Origin: Ascaphus truei
Taxonomy: Eukaryota > Chordata > Amphibia > Anura > Ascaphidae
Reading direction: 5' to 3'
Length of the DNA stretch: 64,000 bases
Assembly (NCBI GenBank): GCA_036426205.1
Contig: CM071568.1
Location: forward strand, 227,424,777 to 227,488,776
Positions 39,710-51,268 of this stretch are shown one piece after another. A program made the translations under genes and the position numbers. The notes under the pieces are model-generated. The model worked only from the letters and a program-made list of their open reading frames with translations. It searched no databases and was not told the origin of the DNA. How positions within the stretch are numbered: the stretch's first letter is position 1; the number at the start of each line of letters is the position of its first letter.

Positions 39710-39874
39710 CAGGGGTGGGCAACTCCAGTCCAAGGGCCACCAACAGGTCAGGTTTTCAGGAAATCCCTGCTTCAGCACAGGTGGCTGTCTGACTGCACCA
39801 CCAGTGCTTAAGCAGTGGTATCCTGAAAGCCTGACCTGTTGGTGGCCTTTGAGGACTGGAGTTGCCCACCGCTG
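39710..39874. mobile_element. hAT-like palindromic MITE, CAGGGGTGGGCAAC family
   Basis: Ends CAGGGGTGGGCAACTCC and GGAGTTGCCCACCGCTG. Flanks are gtttaggg and gtttagca, six of eight bases shared. Arms carry 'ggccaccaacaggtcagg' and its reverse. Confidence 0.85.
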
Positions 39875-40615
39875 GTTTAGCATGTAGTTGAAACATGATT
39901 TTCAAAAAGAGCGCATACACCAAGATCACAGTAAATCTTACAGGCAAAAAGACTTAAAATGGTTGCAAAAGCGTCTTAATTCATCTATGCAGCAATCTTT
40001 AAAGTGTAGTCACCTAAAAAAGCAATATAGGCAGTCATGAGACTTTCCTAAAATACTGAATGATATGCCTTTGTATTTTATACATATCCATAACCGCAGA
40101 GGGAACATCAGAGGCTACGCACACCCTGAAAATATCAGTCTGAACATTTGATCAGTAATCCCAGGTTTTTAATGCGCGATGGTGCATAGGCGTTGGATAA
40201 ATGGAAGGTAAAACCTGTCCTGAGAGGCAAGTGGCACATCACGCTTTTAGGATTTGCTTGGTAGTCTGTTCTAGTGTCGGGACCCCGTCAGCTTGAAGCA
40301 AGTAATTGGCCTGGAAGCAAGCCAGATAACTCTGCAGTTATATGGACCCACACAACAATACATAGAGGGTGCTTACCATATTGTATCAGCTGTAAAGTAA
40401 TGTGAATTTGATAGGAGGTGGATGTCTGCCACAATCCCCCTGGGAAGCTATAAGTGTCCCTATGAATATACTAGTGGGTTGGCTACCATGCCCTGAATTA
40501 TGCCTCAGGATAAAACAGATTATTCAACTACATCCTGCCTATCTGCAATAGAACAGTTTTTGGTATATGACCGGGTTTGTCTAAAATCTAGGTCAGTTTG
40601 CCCTCTTAAGCCATT

Positions 40616-40913
40616 TCAGTCTTCTAGTGCAAGAGATGCAAATTTGTTGCCAACTTCACAATTGGGTTGACATTGCATTGTTTTCTCTTTTGCATTCTCT
40701 ACCGCTTTGGCTGCTTTCTTTCCCTTCTTAGATTTGCAGGACCTGGTTTTACTTTTGTTCTGGAAGCAATCTTGAGGTATGGCTGACATTACGGCCGCTA
40801 TGCAGTCCTGATACAGCTTTTTCAGTGGAGGAGATGCGTTAAACAAGTCTTCTGTTGAGGACACAGACTTCAGCGCCTGGCTCAGTTGGTGAACAAGAGT
40901 CCCACTGTAAAGT
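40616..40913 (-). CDS. ASTE1: ASTE1 terminal coding exon
   Basis: On the minus strand the exon follows cttgttggtcag, completes an Arg codon and encodes LYSGTLVHQLSQALKSVSS, a segment shared with human ASTE1 (LYSGSLVHGL), and ends FASLALED before TGA at 40616-40618. The tail is Lys-rich (KSKKGKKAAK), as in other vertebrates, possibly a nuclear localisation or nucleic-acid contact region (inference). It supplies the last 98 codons. AATAAA on this strand occurs near 39215 and 39165 as possible polyadenylation signals. Confidence 0.95.
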
Positions 40914-41401
40914 CTGACCAACAAGAAAAAAGAAAAAAAAATTTAATGGCATTTTAAACCCGTATCATCTCTGAAAAACCTTGTAAATAAAGTATATTGA
41001 CGAAACCCTGGAGTTTATCTTTGAGTATTTTGTATTATCCTCCCCTCTTGTCCCTAACCAATAAAACCTTAAATAAAAGTTAAAAGAAATAAACATTTGG
41101 GATGAAAATTGCACCCATTTATTTCTATATATATTAAAAAAAACAAACAAAAACAGTGGTATTGAATGCAAGCACTAATTGTGCTACTTAACTGCAGTTT
41201 TGATTGTTTAGCAGATTATGGTCTGAAAGAAAGGCCGGACTGGACTATTATCACATTAACAGTTGGCAGATATGTCTAGCCTGGTCTTTACTATGTTATT
41301 ACAGTGTGGGTTATGAATACAAAGTGCACCTTTGGTGTAGTATACTGTATATTTGCTTTCATTTTAGTAAATAAAAATACTACTTGTGGGTACATCTGCA
41401 T

Positions 41402-41500
41402 GTCTGAAAGGTCTGAAACCCTGTCTTTCCCCATTGTTGCTTAGTAAACAGTGCTTCCACTGCAGCCAGGGTTTCTGGGTAGTGACATGCAAATGAGTAC
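41402..41500. repeat. Half copy of the 'ccactgcagccaggg' hairpin MITE
   Basis: 'ccctgtctttccccatt', 'acagtgcttccactgcagcc' and 'agggtttctggg' match one arm of 42716-42880. Another half lies at 19655-19730 in the opposite orientation. Confidence 0.65.
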
Positions 41501-41664
41501 AGTGTGTCACTCTTTACTTATCCATTTTAACATGGAACCCTATAAACGCATGCCTGCCCTATTACAACGCTTTTCGCCACAGCCTGGGTTAAAGTCTGCC
41601 CTGGAACCAGATGTATGTTTCCCCTGTTCTAAGACTACATTTGTAGCAACAATGTTGCAATGTA

Positions 41665-42143
41665 GGCTGTGGCCAAGCTGACACTGAGCGGGTGCTTGCA
41701 TTCAGTGTGATCAAACACATTGCTACAATGTGTTTGTTCAGCGTGAGTGTGCCCGTTAGCGCATGGCGCTCAGCTGCTTGCAGAGACAAGTAAATTTGTT
41801 TCTGCCGCGTTACGTGAGCGGTTTGCCGATGAGGGCGAACCAGCTCTGTGTGGTCATGGCCGCAACCCCGTCACGCCCCCCTAAGCACATAACTTGCAGG
41901 ACACATCCCCCAAGCAGAATGAGCATCGGGAGGGAGGGCGCGGCTATGATGTCACAGAGCTGGTTTGCCCTCATTGGGCGAACTGCTCACGTGACGCGCC
42001 AGCGAGCAGGCAAATCAAATTGATATGTCTTGCCAAGCAGCTGAGCGCCGTGTGCTCATGTGCATGTGCGCAGCTTGGCCACAACAATTTACTTTAATTG
42101 TTGTGATCGCACGCTCGAGCAAGCACTCAGCCTGGACGAGGCC
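41665..42143. mobile_element. Harbinger-like MITE, long copy of the GGCCTCGTCCAGG family
   Basis: The right end reads CCTGGACGAGGCC followed by TTA. The left end near 41665 (ggctgtggccaagctg) is divergent. Internal arms such as 'gctcagctgcttg' and 'caagcagctgagcg' are inverted. It is GC-rich with 'ggtttgccctcattgggcg' also seen in the relatives. Confidence 0.6.
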
Positions 42144-42715
42144 TTACACTGGGTAACCTTCCCATAGCCACTAGCCTGTTGCCTTGGCAACCACCCGTTG
42201 CTAAAACTTCAGTTGGTTTAGTTGTACTCCCCTGCCATGTTTTGTTAAAAGGTATAGACCTTGGTTGTTCCTGCCGGAACAAGAAAGTGTGCTTTCTTTT
42301 GGAGCCAGCAGCCATTAGGAGCAGTTGTTATTCCGATCTCCTGGTAGAGAGCATCTTAATTTACCTCACCCTGACTTATGTCACTTACCCCAGTTCCCCC
42401 CCTTTGTTGTTCTTGTTTTGCCTTTACAATAAAAGAACAAAAAGAAAGGACTCACTGTGCATCTAAGGGGAGTGAGTTAACTACCTGCCTCTACCACTTG
42501 CCACAGTGTGCAGGAGTCAGAATAAAGTGCACAGCCAGTAAACCTACTCACAGTTGTTTTGACCTTTTGGGTCTCAATGCGAGATTGGATGCCAGCTATG
42601 CAGCGTGAAGCTAGTATGTGGGTATAACCAGACATTAAAAAAAGCTATGGTGGGTAAAAGTGACAAAAACCCTCCACCGTATAGTAAATACAAAAGCACC
42701 ACAAGCGGTATTTTT

Positions 42716-42880
42716 ATGTCTCAGACAGGTGTGCAACCCAGTCTTTCCCCATTACCGCTTAGGAAACAGTGCTTCCACTGCAGCCAGGGATTCCGATTAC
42801 CCAGAATCCCTGGCTGCAGTGGGAACATTGTTTGCCAAGCAATAATGGGGAAAGCGGATTGCAGACCTGTCTGAGACATG
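42716..42880. repeat. Palindromic MITE, full copy
   Basis: Arms 'atgtctcagacaggt' to 'ctgcagccagggattc' and 'gaatccctggctgcag' to 'acctgtctgagacat' are nearly perfectly inverted, about 78 bp each, around 'cgattaccca'. It lies in the intron between the last two coding exons of ASTE1. Confidence 0.9.
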
Positions 42881-43135
42881 TGAATGTGCTCACAAGTGGT
42901 GCTTTTGTTTACTTTCGTTTTATAAAAAGAAAAACAAATTTGCAGTGATTAAAACAACCGGCCCCACAATGTTACATATGTAGAACAATGAACCAGTAGC
43001 CCATTCAACCTTTCTTGTTGAAAAGGAACTCCTGGGGCAAAACTGCAACATACTGTAATACCAGAGATTTACATTTTACATTTAATTTTAATTATTACAT
43101 AGTAGAGAAGTTTGAAAAAAAAGATATGTCCATCA

Positions 43136-44110
43136 GGTTCAACCTACTGTGTGCTAAATTCAGACGACTGATACTTTATCCTATATTTGTACTTACAGTA
43201 TATTGATCCAGAGGAAGGCAAAGAAAAAACCCCAGTGACATCTAATGACAACAGATTACTCCCTGGATAAACATCCATCCCATGTTTACTTATTTAGTAT
43301 ATCCCCGTATACATTTCCTTTCTAAAAAGATGTACAACTTTTTTTGAAGATATCTATTGTATCTGCCATCAGTCTCAATGGGTAATGAATTCTGCCCTTA
43401 CTGTTAAGAACTGTCAATTGTTGCTGGTGAAATCTCCTTCCCTTCAGCCTTAAGGGATGACCCCATGTCGTGTGTACTACCCTTGGGATGAATAGTTCTT
43501 TTGAAAGCTCCTTGTATTGTCCCCGGATATATTTGTATATATTCATCATATCCCCTATTAAACACCTCTTTTTAAACGTAAAATTATCTAATTTAGCTAG
43601 CCTCTCCTGATAAATCAGATTATCCATCCCTTTTATTAATTTGCAGGCTTTTCTCTGCACTTTTTCTAGTTCCATAATGTATTTTCTATGAAGTGCAGCT
43701 CAAAATTGTAGTCTTACTAATGCTTTATAGATGGGCATGATTATGTTTACTTCCCTTCCCTCCATTGCCCGTTTAATGCAAAATATGAGCTGGTTTGCCT
43801 TTGCAGCTACTGCATGACAATGTGCACTATTGAGAAGCCCGCTGTCTACCAACACTCCTAAATCCTTCTCCATCAAGGATTCTCCTAATTTATCCCCATT
43901 TAATTTTTAAGTTGACTGTTTATTCTTGTTTCCCAAATGCATAACCTTACATTTATCTGTATTAAATCTCATCTGCCCAAGTTTCTAGTCTCTCCATGTC
44001 CTATGTTAAATTTAGACGACAGATACTTATCCTATATTTGTACTTACAGTATATTGATCCAGGGGAAGGCAAACTAAAAACCCCAATGATATCTCATAAG
44101 GGGAAAAATA
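43136..44110. repeat. Direct repeat flanking the CR1-like fragment
   Basis: The block 'gctaaattcagacgactgat' to 'gatccagaggaaggcaaa' at 43152-43220 recurs at 44007-44074 with few differences. The spacing of about 855 bp and same orientation suggest two tails of one repeat family or local duplication. Confidence 0.75.
43322..43675 (-). pseudogene. CR1-like LINE reverse-transcriptase C-terminal fragment
   Basis: The minus-strand frame starts MELEKVQRKACKLIKGM and continues ERLAKLDNFTFKKRCLIGDM, then MNIYKYIRG and GHPLRLKGRRF. This order, VQR-A-KLI, then RRxxxGDMxxxYKxxxG, then GH, is typical of the end of CR1-like reverse transcriptases. About 118 codons remain. The rest of the polymerase is absent. 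Adjacent sequence to 44000 is probably the same repeat. Confidence 0.75.
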
Positions 44111-44289
44111 AATTCCTTCCTGACTCCAATAATGGCAAATCGCCTAATGCCTTTTTGGTATCTGTAGAGCACTGATCATTAGATGCAGCTATCTAAGAAT
44201 GTCCTGAACGCACAGATTCAAACTTATTCAAATGAAGACAGACAAAATAGAAAAGTTAGGTTTCTACTGTACCCATAGTCCTCCCTCAC

Positions 44290-44476
44290 CTAGTTATGTC
44301 AGGCTCTAGGAGAGGTGTAGAAAGTAGCTGATTGAGATGCAGCCCCATCTGGAGGCAGCACTGCCACTGGCAGAATATATGCATATCTTCTAAATCCGGA
44401 CTTCGCTTCTGTACTTCACTTTGCTTTATTTTCCACAGCTGATCATACACAAGTCTGATTCCATCACGTTGCCGCT
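44290..44476 (-). CDS. ASTE1: ASTE1 coding exon, HIFCQWQCCLQMGLHLNQLL
   Basis: On the minus strand, 187 nt lie between ctttattcag and ag|gtgagg. It encodes DGIRLVYDQLWKIKQSEVQ, then DMHIFCQWQCCLQMGLHLNQ and LLSTPLLEPDIT. HIFCQWQxCLQMG and NQLLSTPLxEPD are distinctive of vertebrate ASTE1. It enters in phase 1 and leaves in phase 2, which fits the neighbouring exons exactly. Confidence 0.95.
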
Positions 44477-45039
44477 CTGAATAAAGAAAAAGAAGACTGG
44501 GTTACTTTGCCCTGTATTGCAATTGGAAACCACCAAGCTAGAAAATTAATGTTTTTTTATGCACCGACATATGGGAGCACTTGGTGTGCAAGAAAATTAC
44601 AACTTTTGCTTTTCCCTTCACATGGAATGATTGACCTTTTTTTGTCAACACAGACCATTGTACCTACAGCATCTTTGAAGATTGCTCCATCGCAAGGTTG
44701 TGTGTTATTTTTGTATTTATTTTTTAAGAAAACATGAACTTAAAATCATATTTGATTACAATTATTCATGTTTTTCCATTGCTGCAGAGATGTAGTCCAG
44801 GATCTTTTAATTTAGATTACTGTGGGGGGGAAAAAAAAAAAAAGAAAAGGATGCTTTCGATTTCGTTTTGGAGAAGGTGGTGGTTAAAAACACTAAGTTT
44901 TATTTTAAATAAAGCACATTTAAAATATATTAATACATAGCTTCTATTCTGTAAGTGTTCAAGTAACACGGTTGTATTAGCATGAGACATTTGGACATGC
45001 TGGGAATTTTTTTTTTAATATAGGTAGGTATGAAGCAGG

Positions 45040-45260
45040 GGTGTCTCTGAAGCTAAAAAAAAAACCCGCTTAATTTCAGCTCCGGAGACACCCTGCTTCC
45101 TGAGATACTTACAAGAGAAGGTCACAGCTGTTACTTTCTGGTTGTTAAATGTCCCACAGCACGTTGGCCAATAGAAAGCCGCGACGGCTTCCTATTGGCT
45201 CACGTGCCACGGGAGATTTGAGCCGTCATAAAAAGCGCTCAGCCATGGCTGCTACCAGCA
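45040..45260. repeat. Foldback element, 'gccaataggaagccg' family
   Basis: Contains 'ttaatttcagctccgg', 'ttggccaatagaaagccgcg' and 'ggcttcctattggctc'. It is followed by unrelated sequence without a clear matching end. Confidence 0.6.
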
Positions 45261-45491
45261 TGAGCTATGAAGGCAATTAAAATCCATACAAGAAATTAAA
45301 CATACTTTATTATAATTAACCATAATGTACAGAAGGGAAGCCACTTTTACAGAAAAATGTCTGTGCAGTGTTTTCCATACATGCAGATTGTGTGGGAGGT
45401 TTAAAAAGGCTCTGCCTTTTTAAAACAAATAAAACTATTTGAAAAAAAAAATAAAAAAAATAAACCTTTGCCATGCCGTGGAAAAAGGATA

Positions 45492-46776
45492 ACACCCTGG
45501 CACATGAATATTGTTGATGAAATTTGGAAGTGCTATGGTTTTCCAAGTTTTCCACAGAATAAGCAGTATAGTACGTTAAAACAAATAACATTTATTAAAA
45601 AATACTAAAATAAGCACAAATAGATAGCTCCTCTATCTTTATTTATATAACGCCAAAAGTGTACTCAGTGCTTCACAAAGAATACAGCACAGGGAATTAT
45701 TGTATTATTATAAGTGCTGCAAAATCAGACAACAGGAGAGGAAATCCCTGCCCAGAAGAGCTTACAATCTAAGAGGTTTGATGGGGAACTTACAGAGACA
45801 GCAGATGAGGGAGTAAGTGCTGTAGATGGCAGTGCTTGGTCACAATGGGTGGTAGGAGTGACTGTGGGACAATAGCCATGAGTGCAGACGACTGGGATGC
45901 TGGGTTTGTGGGGCAAGTTTTAAGGTTAGTCAGTATTAAATGAGAAGGTTAACACCATTTACAGGGGAAGAGATGACAGGGAGGCGTGGGTGAGAGCAGG
46001 AGATCCCCAGCAGCAGGAAGGAGTATATAGAGGGTGTGAATAGAGGATTTGTGTGGATGTTTTTTTATTGAGAATTAAAGAAGTTGTTGGGAGAGAGGTG
46101 TATAAATAATGGTGGAGTGGGGAAGCTGGAGAGAAAAGAGACATTCACAAAGGAGTGAGGAAACAGTAAAAGCAGTAGGGAGGGCATAGTGAGATACAGG
46201 AGGAGAGACTTCCCAGGTACTGGAGGATAGGAAGAGTACAAATCACAGCATTTAGAAAGTTACGTTCTCACAGCTGCAAAGTTGTTTTGCAGAGTCCAGA
46301 TCTTCCTCTAATATTCACCTCCAATTTCAACTCCAAAACTAACTCTGCCAGACACTTTAAATGTGACACTTTTGATGTTACACGGCCATATGGCTCACAA
46401 CCAAGATAGTCTGTCTTAAATACTATGATCACATGCATTTGACTAACAATTAAGGGAGGGGTTTGCCTAATCAACTCACACAGACATACCAATTAGATTT
46501 TAAATTCTGTAGAAATTGATGGTAGAATTCAGCTCACATACATCACATATAGAGCCCTATAACTTGATTAAGCTTAAATCAAACCCGCACAGTTGCATAT
46601 ATAGTAATGTGATAAAACAAAAACATATATGTCCAAATGTTGCCCCTGTTGGGCTTATTTTAGTATTTTTTAATAAATGTTATTTGTTTTAACGTACTAT
46701 ACTGCTTATTCTGTGGAAAACTTGGGAAACCATAGCACTTCCAAATTTCATCAGCAATATTCATGCGCCAGGGTGT
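45492..46776. repeat. Long inverted repeat, 124-bp arms with about 1-kb spacer
   Basis: 45492-45615 and 46653-46776 are reverse complements with only a few differences. Shared bases include 'gaaatttggaagtgctatgg' and 'aataagcagtatagtacg'. The spacer contains a reversed LINE tail (45618-45780) and sequence I cannot assign. It lies in an ASTE1 intron. Confidence 0.92.
45618..45780 (-). mobile_element. LINE 3' tail, reversed
   Basis: The minus strand reads 'cttagattgtaagctcttct' and ends 'gcgttatataaataaag', equal in plan to 31480-31650. It sits inside the spacer of the long inverted repeat. Confidence 0.7.
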
Positions 46777-47198
46777 TTTTTTCCTAGCACATTTTGTGGA
46801 GTTGTGAGATCCTCCTCTTCGGCAGCGGAATAACCTACACTTTATATTATATATAACTAAATTTCACATTTTAGCGCTTTTTATTTCTTCTTTTGCCATG
46901 CCGTGCTTAGCCTGGTGAAGCTATAATTGTGTTACAGTCTGCCATAGCAGTAAGTGTGGCTACCTCTATACCACTGGTCAGAATCAGCCTTACTGTACAT
47001 GCCTGTATGCCGCACCAGCAGGAACATTGAGGAACAGTTAACAGGCAAACAACAAGTTTAGCAAAAAGGAGAAAAAAAACTGTTTATTCAAGTCACTGCC
47101 ATTGAATAATATGGAAATTACGTGATGGTTTCAGCTATACGGAGACGTGTAATCACAAGGTACAATGGCATTCCTTAACATCAATCCACATAACAGTA

Positions 47199-47405
47199 CA
47201 GGTAGCCCTCGCTATCCAACGTTTCACTTTACAACGAATGGCATATCCAACGCTTTACAATGCAACCCTAAGGGCTGTTTTTCGACGCCTGAATGCGTTA
47301 TCCGACGCTCACCGTCACTGATTAACATGGGACTCACTTTACAACGGTTTCACTATCCAACGTTACTTCCAGAACGGATCCCGTTGGATAACCGAGGACC
47401 GCCTG
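47199..47405. mobile_element. Pogo/Tigger-like MITE, short complete copy
   Basis: Begins CAGGTAGCCCTCG after TA and ends CCGAGGACCGCCTG before TA. Internal motifs 'ctttacaacgaatggc' and 'cactatccaacgtt' are shared with 26738 and 59286. It lies 38 bp from the ASTE1 exon donor. Confidence 0.85.
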
Positions 47406-47443
47406 TACCATTGTAAATGGTCGTCTCCTCTCCAAATACATAC

Positions 47444-47654
47444 CTGGCTTATTCAACATCTTGTGTATGTCACCACACACAATTCCCATTATCAGTGCTT
47501 TCAAGTGATGCAGTTTTACTTTGGGATCAGCACGACTGACCCAGTAACACGTTACAGCAACAGTAAGGCGATGGGCAGGAGGTACAGACTCCAGAACACT
47601 CCTGTTCACTTCCAGTGTGTCCAAGAGTAGCTTTAGACGGTTTGCCAAAGAGAC
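47444..47654 (-). CDS. ASTE1: ASTE1 coding exon, VAVTCYWVSRADPKVKLHHL
   Basis: The minus-strand exon of 211 nt lies between atttccag and ccag|gtatgt. It encodes VSLANRLKLLLDTLEVNRS, then VAVTCYWVSRADPKVKLHHL and KALIMGIVCGD. Human ASTE1 has LLDTLEV and VAVTCYWL...KAKLHHL at the same place. It begins at a codon boundary right after the large exon and ends in phase 1. Confidence 0.96.
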
Positions 47655-47818
47655 CTGGAAATGAAGGAATAACGTTATCTTTGCCTGTACCTCCCTACGA
47701 GTCCGTAGTGCAATGTCCCAAGGGCCGTTCTATACTGTTTGTGGCCGTGCGCGCGTGCACATGCAGCATGCTTTTTGTTTGTATAGAATCTCAGTGCTGC
47801 CAGGAGCGACAGGTACTG

Positions 47819-47867
47819 TGTGTGTGTGTGTGTGTGTTGATTAAATAATTTTTTTTATTTGTGCAAT

Positions 47868-47934
<67 letters not shown>
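47819..47934. repeat. (TG)n and (CA)n microsatellites
   Basis: A TG run at 47819-47836 and, after 'attaaataattttttttatt', a CA run at 47870-47934. The two are complementary and could pair. Confidence 0.95.
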
Positions 47935-47936
<2 letters not shown>

Positions 47937-49829
47937 AATCGGCGGTAGCGGCGCAAAAATCTTTATTTTCTGGTCTTCCCCGCTGTCTGTCGGCTCCCCG
48001 CCGTGCGCGCGGCCCTTGTATAGAAAGAAGGGCTGGCTGACCTCAGCCATCTATAATTGCCGTGCGCGCGCAAGGCGTAGCACGCGCCCGCAATATTGAA
48101 CAGCCCTAAGGAAGTGAAGCTCTTAAACACATTGGCAACTACGATTGTCAACTGTTCGCATTTCACTGATAGCGATGTCCTGAATAATGTTTGTGAAATA
48201 TTTCCTTTAAGCTCATGTTTAATCAACTATGAATTCCTCCAAAATATTAAAATGTACATTTTGAGATATGAATGACTCATGGTAATTATTCTTAGAACTG
48301 GTTCTTAACTCTAGTGATCACTGGAAAGTTGTAATAATTTCAGATCTAATGAAGTATACGTTTCTACCGAAACCAGTTGGTATTTGCAATGGTTATATTC
48401 AGAAGGCTCGAGTCTAAATTAAAAAAAAAAAAGTTCTAACTTATAAAATCTCTCTTTACAACTACTTGAGAGGTCCATAAAAAAGATGGATATGAGGTTC
48501 CCAGTGTCCGCTTCGGAGTGTCAATTTATTCTCATTTAGCGGAATAGAGCATGTTCCCCTTCCTGTCAGAGAGACGTTCTGGATTTTCACCCTAGATAAC
48601 CTAACCCCAGGAGGAATTAATGTGGATTGGGAAATGAAACATTTCCTCATATGATCATTTATTTTATATAAAATTGGAGTTTAAACTTCTGGTTTATTTA
48701 TAATTACAGAAAACTGAGGGGGAATATCTAAAATATTTACACATTTCTAGATAACTTGTCATCCTTCCCTTACATTATAGAGCGAGAACCAAGAGATTCT
48801 CTCGGGCAATTTCTTCAAAAAAGTTGTCTGTGTGATTAATATACATATTTCAGTTTATTACAAATTTGAGGATTGAAGTAATTCGCCTCAATCTATTTAA
48901 AATAAAATATACATACAGTGGTGTGAAAAATAAAGTACACCCTCTTTGAATTCTATGGTTTTACATATCAGGACATAATAACAATCATCTGTTCCTTAGC
49001 AGGTCTAAAAATTAGTTAAATACAACCTCAGATGTAGATAATGTCAGAGCAAAGCTCAAAAATCCGGTGCTCAAGAGTTCCTCACTGGTATATGTAAGCA
49101 GGGGATAGGGGTCTGCTGTGTAACACATGCAGTTACTCTCCACGAGTCTGTACTCACGGCTTCTTTGCAGGCTGAAGATAAAGAGTCTTGTGGTGTAAAA
49201 CCTGTATGGTAAGTAGTGCTCCGCTCTAACTACTATCTGGTCACAAATCTCGACTGGCCCGTCGCATCAGGCACCGATGGTGTCGAGTAGGAGGATATCT
49301 GAGTACCCCTCAATTGTGGATCCGTTCGGCAGCGGTCACTCGGCACACTGCGTCTCCGCTTGTGGAATCCCAACGGGACCTCCAGCCTCTCTCTGACATC
49401 AGACTGACGTCACTCCTTTACTGGATCAAGCACTGTTATGCTATGGTAGCCTGCTGTTGAAGAATTCCAATCCCACACAGGTCCCCTGCTCTGCGTGCTC
49501 CCTGGTAAACGCAAACCAGTATGTGAAACACCCCAATGTGGGGGAAAAAACGGTGCACAGCTTCAATCTTGGGTTGAGATAATCAAAGGATTTATTAAGT
49601 TAAAAACATGGCCAAAAAAATATTGATATTGCCACTCTAGTGTGTCATGATTTAAAATAAAGCCAAAATGGAGAAGCCATGTGTGAAAAACCAAGTACAC
49701 CTTATGATTCAATAGCTTGTAGAACCACCTTTAGCAGCGATAACTTGAAGTAATCGTTTTCTGTATGACTTTATCAGTCTCTCACATCATTGTGGAGGAA
49801 TTTTGGCCCACTCTTCTTCCAACGTTACT

Positions 49830-50494
49830 TCAGTTCATTGAGGTTTGTGGGCATTTGTTTATGCACAGCTCTCTTAAGGTGCAGCCCAGCATTTCAATCA
49901 AGTTGAGGTCTGGACTTTGACTGGGCCATTGCAACACCTTGATTCTTTTCTTTTTCAGCCATTCTGTTGTAGATTTGCTGGTGTGCTTGGGATCATTGTC
50001 CTGGGCATGACCCAATTTCGGCCAAGCTTTAGCTGTCGGACAGATGGCCTCACATTTGCCTCTAGAATACTTTGATATACAGAGGAGTTCATGGTCGACT
50101 CAATGACTGCAAGGTTCCCAGGTCCTGTGGCTGCAAAACAAGCCCAAATCATCACCCCTCCACCACCGTGCTTGACAGTTGGTATGAGGTGTTTGTGCTG
50201 ATATGCTGTGTTTGGTTTTCGCCAAACGTGGCACTGTTCATTATGGCCAAACATCTCCACTTTGGTCTCGTTTGTCCAAAGGACATTGTTCCAGAAGTCT
50301 TGTGGTTTGTTCAGATGCAACTTTGCAAACCTAAGCCGTGCTGCCATGTTCTTTTTAGAGAGAAGATGCTTTCTCCTGGCAACCCTTCCAAACACACCAT
50401 ACTTGTTCAGTTTTTTTCTAATTGTACTGTCATAAACTTTAACATTTAACCAGACTATATAATTACTATTCCAATATGCAGATACACTATACAA
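49830..50494 (-). pseudogene. Tc1-like transposase, catalytic domain (dead)
   Basis: The minus-strand frames encode DSTIRKKLNKYGVFGRVARR, then NVLWTNETKVEMFGHNEQ, HGGGGVMIWACFAATGPG, NDPKHTSK and SQSPDLNLIE. This is the DDE domain of Tc1 transposases in order. The first catalytic Asp (WxDET in active relatives) is Asn here. The later D of NDPKH and E of PDLNLIE remain. A frameshift separates VMPRT from the DNDPKH frame. Both defects make it inactive. Confidence 0.9.
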
Positions 50495-50952
50495 TGGGTG
50501 GTCTAGCTAAATAATACTCTCAAATACTCACGGTATTATTAAGGATTGCAATTTGGTATGCTTATTTTAGCACCTTATTCATGTGACCCTATAGTATACA
50601 AGGCAAGATTTTATATCTTGTACTGTCCTTATGTGTGCACCACTTTAGTTTACCCTAGAGACTAATAAAGGTTATTTTAACTGATCACAATGTTATACTA
50701 TGTCTGGTTATAGAGTGCTAACTAGCTGAGTTCTCTCTATTATTGACAATTAATTCATATCTCAGCCCAGCACCATTTCCTATATATGTTCTTCAGCCAC
50801 ACGCAAACAGGCTGAGCAGAGGTTAACTCCCTTCCCCTTCTCCCCACAGGTGGTTTGTTCAGATGCAACTTGCAAACCTAAGCCGTGCTGCCATGTTCTT
50901 TTTAGAGAGAAGAGGCTTTCTCCTGGCAACCCTTGCAAACACACCATACTAG

Positions 50953-51268
50953 TTCAGTCTTTTTCTAATTGTACTGTCATGAACTTTAACATGCTAACTG
51001 AGGCCCGTCGAGTCTGAGATGTAACACTTAGGTTTTTTGCAATTTCTCTGAGCATTGCACGGTCTGATTTTAGGGTGAATTTGCTGGGACGTCCACTCCT
51101 GGGAAGATTGGCAACTGTCTTGAATGTTTTCCACTTTTGAATAATCTTTATCACTGTAGAATGATGGACTTTAAATTGTTTGGAAATGGCCTTATAACCC
51201 TTCCCAGATTGATGGGCAGCAACAATTGCTTCTCTAAGATCATTGCTGATGTCTTTCCTCCTTGGCAT
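50953..51268 (-). pseudogene. Tc1-like transposase, N-terminal DNA-binding part
   Basis: Start codon at 51268. The frame reads MPRRKDISNDLREAIVAAHQ, then SGKGYKAISKQFKVHHSTV and TVANLPRSGRPSKFT. It shows the paired-like helix-turn-helix domains (two HTH around a GRPSK AT-hook-like linker) used to bind the terminal repeats. Similarity continues to SVTSQTRRASVSML and then stops, where the 405-bp insert and the duplicated segment break the gene. Confidence 0.9.
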
